Of a stretch of DNA of 64,000 nucleotides, positions 60,907 through 64,000 are shown piece after piece. Both the position numbers and the translations under genes were made by a program. Source of the stretch: Chlorobiaceae bacterium (GTDB lineage Bacteria; Bacteroidota; Chlorobiia; Chlorobiales; Chlorobiaceae); the NCBI GenBank assembly GCA_013334755.1, contig JAAXWX010000002.1, positions 1-64,000 of the forward strand, in the 5' to 3' direction. Position 1 is the first letter of the stretch; the number at the start of each line of letters is the position of its first letter. The notes under the pieces were generated by a model. It saw only the letters and a list, made by a program, of their open reading frames with translations. It searched no databases and was not told the DNA's origin.

Positions 60907-61307
60907 GGGGATGACAGGCTTTCGACAGGGCAGGTGTAAGATGGAGTTGCACTCCGAGTTTCAGCATGGATGGACTCGTTAAAGAAGTCTATGCAAACAA
61001 TACATGCAGACGATTATTCGTATGCAATGGCTGCCTGATTAGCACAAGTTAATTAATCAGCCATCGTCCGTTGGGGGAGGCGCTTACTCTGAAGCCACCG
61101 GATGGCATAACCCGCGCTTGAGCTTCGGTTCGCGCAAGTAAGCTCCGACTGTTTTTGCCCGGAAAAACATGAGGGTGATACAAAGAGGGATAGTGAACCG
61201 AACTTTACAGGTGTAGCACCGGTTCATGAAACACTGAACACCTGAGATGAGTGTGGCAGCTTTATTGAGCAATGTTTTGGACGCGGGTTCGACTCCCGCC
61301 ATCTCCA
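60907..61307 (+). ncRNA. ssrA: tmRNA (SsrA)
   Basis: Rescues stalled ribosomes together with SmpB. The 5' end GGGGATGACAGGCTTTCGACA pairs with the 3' CATCTCC to form the seven-base acceptor stem, and a T-arm (GCGGG-TTCGACT-CCCGC) precedes it. The tag frame GCA GAC GAT TAT TCG TAT GCA ATG GCT GCC TGA encodes ADDYSYAMAA followed by a stop. CCA is not encoded: after the discriminator A the genome reads CAA. Boundaries are inferred from base pairing. A terminator follows. Confidence 0.95.
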
Positions 61308-61315
61308 CAAATGGT

Positions 61316-61346
61316 CCGTTCCGATAATTCGGTTCGGGCTTTTTTG
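61316..61346 (+). terminator. Intrinsic terminator after ssrA
   Basis: Stem CCG-TT-CCGA / TCGG-TT-CGG with a symmetrical internal mismatch, followed by GCTTTTTTG, ten bases after the end of tmRNA. Confidence 0.75.
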
Positions 61347-61423
61347 TTTAGTCTGAACTCATTTGCATTATTCTTGACGAACCTCTATATTAACGATTGT
61401 TATTTCGTTCTTTTAATCCATTG

Positions 61424-61567
61424 CTGGTCATCAAGAAAGGCTGAGGGAATAGACCCTGTGAAGCCTTGACAACCGATTCCGTTTATGACGGGACACGGTG
61501 CCACATTCTACTTCTGCGCTCTATGCATCGGGTGTTTTTACCGGTGAAGCAGAAGAACGATGCGTGA
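61424..61567 (+). promoter_or_regulatory. SAM-I-type riboswitch upstream of metB
   Basis: S-box blocks are present: AAGAAAGGCTGAGGGAATAGACCC, AAGCCTTGACAACC and CGGTGCCACATTC, with P1 formed by CATC (61429) and GATG (61559). It departs from the consensus at a few places (GGCAACC becomes GACAACC; CTAATTCC becomes CACATTC), and P4 is long (CTTCTGC / GCAGAAG enclosing an inner hairpin). A Rho-independent terminator lies about 80 bases further on, so this is a transcriptional off-switch layout. Confidence 0.85.
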
Positions 61568-61648
61568 AAAAGAGCTTTTATGCTTCTCTTTTCAAAACAG
61601 GTATAGCGGTTTTCTGCCCATACCATACAGAAACAGAGTTCCATTATA

Positions 61649-61686
61649 AACCTCTTCCATGCTCGTCAGGGAAGAGGTTTTTTTAT
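61649..61686 (+). terminator. Riboswitch terminator before metB
   Basis: Stem AACCTCTTCC / GGAAGAGGTT (10 bases, perfect) with an 11-base loop and a T-run overlapping its right arm, 36 bases before the metB ATG. It has the form and position expected of the expression platform of the S-box upstream. Confidence 0.93.
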
Positions 61687-61721
61687 TTTGCTTTATCGTT
61701 AATCTTTTAAACGAGGTATCC

Positions 61722-62858
61722 ATGAGTTTTCAGACTGATACGATCCACGCCGGTGTAGGTCCCGACAAGGCTTACGGGGCTATTATGACCCCGATTTACC
61801 AGAGTTCAACCTTTGTGTTCGAGGATATCGGAAAACACAGGGGATTCGATTACACCCGAAGCGGTAATCCGACTCGCAAGGCGCTTGAAGATAATCTTTG
61901 CTCCCTTGAAGGGTGTTCTTCTGCTGTTGCGGTAACGACCGGCATGGCGGCGATCACCTCGACGCTTAATATCTTTAAATCCGGTGATGAGATCATCTGC
62001 ACCGATGACTGTTATGGCGGTACGTCGCGGCTGATGAAAACGGTCGAGGAGCATTTCGGCATCAAGGTCCATTTTGTGAACCTGCAGGAGGCGTCAAACC
62101 TGCTTCTGTATGTGAATGAGAGTACCAAGGCTGTGTGGGTTGAAACACCTTCCAATCCGCTGTTGAACCTGGTCGATATTCATGCCGTTGCATTGCTGGC
62201 AAAAACTCATGGATTGCTGACGATTGTTGATAACACGTTTCTCTCGCCTTACGGCCAGAAACCATTCGAGCTTGGAGCCGATATTGTGGTGCACTCGACC
62301 ACCAAGTACCTCAACGGTCATTCCGATGTGGTCGGCGGGGCGGTACTGTCGAACAGCGAGGATCTTGATGCCCGCCTGAAGTTTATTGTCAATGCGCTCG
62401 GTACCTGTGCCCAGCCTTTCGACTGCTGGCTGGTGCTTCGCGGAATCAAGACGCTTGTGGTGCGTATGAGGGAGCATGAGCGTAATGCACACGCCGTGGC
62501 TGAGTATCTGGAAAAGCACCCGAAAGTAAAGCGGGTTTTTTATCCCGGTCTTCCTGCCCATCCTCAGCATGAGCTTGCAAAGCTTCAACAGCGGAGTTTC
62601 GGCGGCATGGTCTCATTCGAACTTGAGGGCGGCATTGAGGATGTCAACCGCGTGCTGACGGGTACAAAGCTTTTCGCGCTTGCTGAAAGCCTTGGGGGTG
62701 TTGAATCGCTGATTGAGCATCCGGCAACCATGAGCCACGCCTCAATGGATCGTGATCACCGTGAGGCAGCAGGTATCACTGATACCATTATCAGACTCTC
62801 GATCGGCATTGAAGATCGCGATGACCTTATTGAAGATCTGAGGATTGCGCTTGGCTGA
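61722..62858 (+). CDS. metB: Cystathionine gamma-synthase/lyase family PLP enzyme (MetB type)
   Basis: Joins cysteine to an activated homoserine, or cleaves cystathionine. The start at 61722 follows GAGGT; the track form begins inside the terminator. The 378-residue protein has YTRSGNPTRKALEDNLCSLEGCSSAVAVTTGMAAI, LTIVDNTFLSPYGQKPFELGAD, the PLP Lys in VHSTTKYLNGHSDVVGG and ATMSHASMDRDHREAAGI. Synthase and lyase cannot be told apart by eye; SAM control makes a methionine-pathway synthase or a cystathionine lyase likely. It complements metYX. Confidence 0.88.
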   Translation: MSFQTDTIHAGVGPDKAYGAIMTPIYQSSTFVFEDIGKHRGFDYTRSGNPTRKALEDNLCSLEGCSSAVAVTTGMAAITSTLNIFKSGDEIICTDDCYGGTSRLMKTVEEHFGIKVHFVNLQEASNLLLYVNESTKAVWVETPSNPLLNLVDIHAVALLAKTHGLLTIVDNTFLSPYGQKPFELGADIVVHSTTKYLNGHSDVVGGAVLSNSEDLDARLKFIVNALGTCAQPFDCWLVLRGIKTLVVRMREHERNAHAVAEYLEKHPKVKRVFYPGLPAHPQHELAKLQQRSFGGMVSFELEGGIEDVNRVLTGTKLFALAESLGGVESLIEHPATMSHASMDRDHREAAGITDTIIRLSIGIEDRDDLIEDLRIALG

Positions 62859-62979
62859 TGTTGATTTTAATGAGTATCAATGTGTATGGTCCGGTCAGGG
62901 TCATTACATTAAGGCATGAACAGGTAAGCCTGGCAGGTTATGAATCCCTTTTACATGATCTACCGGTAATGGATCACTC

Positions 62980-63747
62980 ATGATAATGCCTCTTTCTTTA
63001 TTTACACATCATGCAGCCCCGAAAGGAAGCATTCACTTTTCCTACACCCTGAAGGTAAGTTTGCGGGCTAAGTTTGCGCGATTGAAAATAACGCCGCACG
63101 GCGGACTTGTGGTGGTGGTTCCTCCGGGATTCAATAAAAAAAATATTGCGTCACTGCTTCTTCATCATGAACAGTGGATAAAAAAAGTTACAGCAAAATT
63201 TGATGCCCAGAGGCATGTAACTTTGCCTCTCTCAGAAAACGGACTTCCGTTATCCGTTTGTTTCCCTGATTTTGCTGAGTCGTGGACGGTGATCTACACA
63301 GATACCGGAAGTGCTGGAGTTGAGCTGATTGAGCAGCAAGGTAATACACTGTCTCTTACCGGTGATGTTGCCGACACCGCTCTCTCGCGCAGGCTGCTCT
63401 GTTCCTGGCTGAAGCAGCGGGCTCAAGCGCATCTTCTTTCTGCTCTCGAAAAACTTGCTGCAGCGCATGGTTTCAGTTATGCTTCTTCCGGTATTCGTCT
63501 GCAGCACTCAAGGTGGGGAAGCTGTTCATCACGTCGGTCGATATCCCTTAACAGCAAGCTGCTTTTTCTGCCCGAGCATCTTGTCCGCTACATCATGGTA
63601 CATGAGCTTTGCCATACGGTGCATATGAACCATTCCCGTTCATTCTGGTCACTGGTTCACGAACACGATCCCTTGTTTCGCAGCAACAATCTGGAAATGA
63701 AGAGTGCGTGGAAATATGTACCGCAGTGGGTTTCCGCTCAGCCGTAG
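62980..63747 (+). CDS. YgjP-like zinc metallopeptidase (DUF45)
   Basis: A 255-residue soluble protein. The zinc site HELCHTVHMNHSRSFW (HExxH plus a downstream His) is preceded by the family motif QHSRWGSCSSRRSISLNSKLLFLP. The N-terminal beta-rich half is divergent. Founding member YgjP has no established role. Two start ATGs (62980, 62986). The last ten bases overlap a membrane protein gene on the other strand. Confidence 0.88.
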   Translation: MIMPLSLFTHHAAPKGSIHFSYTLKVSLRAKFARLKITPHGGLVVVVPPGFNKKNIASLLLHHEQWIKKVTAKFDAQRHVTLPLSENGLPLSVCFPDFAESWTVIYTDTGSAGVELIEQQGNTLSLTGDVADTALSRRLLCSWLKQRAQAHLLSALEKLAAAHGFSYASSGIRLQHSRWGSCSSRRSISLNSKLLFLPEHLVRYIMVHELCHTVHMNHSRSFWSLVHEHDPLFRSNNLEMKSAWKYVPQWVSAQP

Positions 63748-64000
63748 CGTTTGTTTGCCATCTGCCGCAGTCCGGAAAAAAGGAGTGAACAAAGCATCAG
63801 CAGAAGGCCCCAGAGTAGCGAAAGTCCGCCTGCGGTAAAAGCCGCAAGGGTTCCCTGTATCAGGACTATGCGGATAACTGCTGCTGTCCAAACAGCAAAC
63901 ACTCCCAGCAGTGAGAAAACATTCAATCGTTTCAGAAAAGCAGGAATAGAAGCAGCAGCGATTGCTGTTGCGGCGCTTATCCACCATGTGGTATCGTAAA
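63738..64000 (-). CDS. Small membrane protein (5' end beyond the window)
   Basis: The minus strand frame ending at 63738 is open to the window edge. The visible 87 residues form about three hydrophobic helices (WWISAATAIAAASIPAFL; LNVFSLLGVFAVWTAAVIRIVLI; AAFTAGGLSLLWGLLLMLCSLLF) with a basic end (RQMANKRYG). The track lists a shorter form starting at a TTG. Function unknown to me. Its stop overlaps the end of the YgjP-like gene. Confidence 0.6.
   Translation of the reverse strand, partial: YDTTWWISAATAIAAASIPAFLKRLNVFSLLGVFAVWTAAVIRIVLIQGTLAAFTAGGLSLLWGLLLMLCSLLFSGLRQMANKRYG

Overview
The window reads as chromosomal DNA of a green sulfur bacterium (Chlorobiaceae, Chlorobium/Pelodictyon type). 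The strongest signs are two neighbouring genes for [2Fe-2S] chlorosome-envelope proteins of the CsmI/CsmJ/CsmX family, a CrtH-type carotenoid isomerase gene beside them, and a tmRNA whose tag reads ADDYSYAMAA, the tag I recall for Chlorobium. Gene density is high, genes overlap often, and I see no insertion sequence, prophage, tRNA or CRISPR array. The species cannot be fixed from the sequence alone.

Layout. 0-6 kb (minus): tyrS (cut by the window edge), smpB, an FAD-linked oxidase, and the cell-shape genes mrdA-mreD-mreC. 6-12 kb (plus): an orphan GroES-like co-chaperonin, nadA, a secreted phospholipase C/P1-nuclease-like protein, a membrane pentapeptide-repeat protein, a KAS III-type ketosynthase and pepD. 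12-16 kb: a cobalamin riboswitch followed by adenosylcobalamin-dependent ribonucleotide reductase nrdJ, then a small radical SAM gene. 16.5-20 kb: an antitoxin remnant and a homospermidine operon (hss plus a group IV decarboxylase). 19.7-24.3 kb: ftsE, pdxA, DUF4293, small proteins, cyclophilin, PhnA-like protein and acylphosphatase.

24.4-31 kb (plus): DUF2127, an ECF sigma factor with an overlapping membrane protein, a secreted Lys/Ala-rich protein, a DUF3570 beta-barrel-like protein and an MgtA-type ATPase. 31-38.7 kb: waaA, deaD with a terminator-like leader, a beta-CASP RNase, DUF2721, xerD and rsmB. 38.8-43.2 kb: SAM-I riboswitch with metY-metX, then serS and yqeY. 43-50 kb: an SDR oxidoreductase, cold-shock protein, radC, a Cys-rich mini-gene, a secreted unknown, dnaK, hsp20, an ArsR regulator and a second ECF sigma/ZAS pair. 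50-58 kb: crtH, ald, two csm genes and mfd. 58-64 kb: an orphan oppD-like ATPase, Nudix hydrolase, Bcp, YqgE, ssrA, a second SAM-I-type riboswitch with a terminator ahead of metB, and a YgjP-like metalloprotease.

Themes. RNA-based control is prominent: one cobalamin and two SAM riboswitches, plus candidate attenuators at deaD and 45.3 kb. Methionine synthesis is under SAM control at two loci (metYX and metB). Both parts of trans-translation (smpB and ssrA) fall in the window, about 60 kb apart. The least explained parts are the cobalamin riboswitch ahead of a cobalamin-requiring enzyme, the small Cys-rich ORF at 45.3 kb, the sigma/Lys-Ala-rich/DUF3570 cluster with its tiny coupled ORF, and the large hairpin between the two csm genes. 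All calls come from reading motifs and the supplied ORF track; no database search was run.
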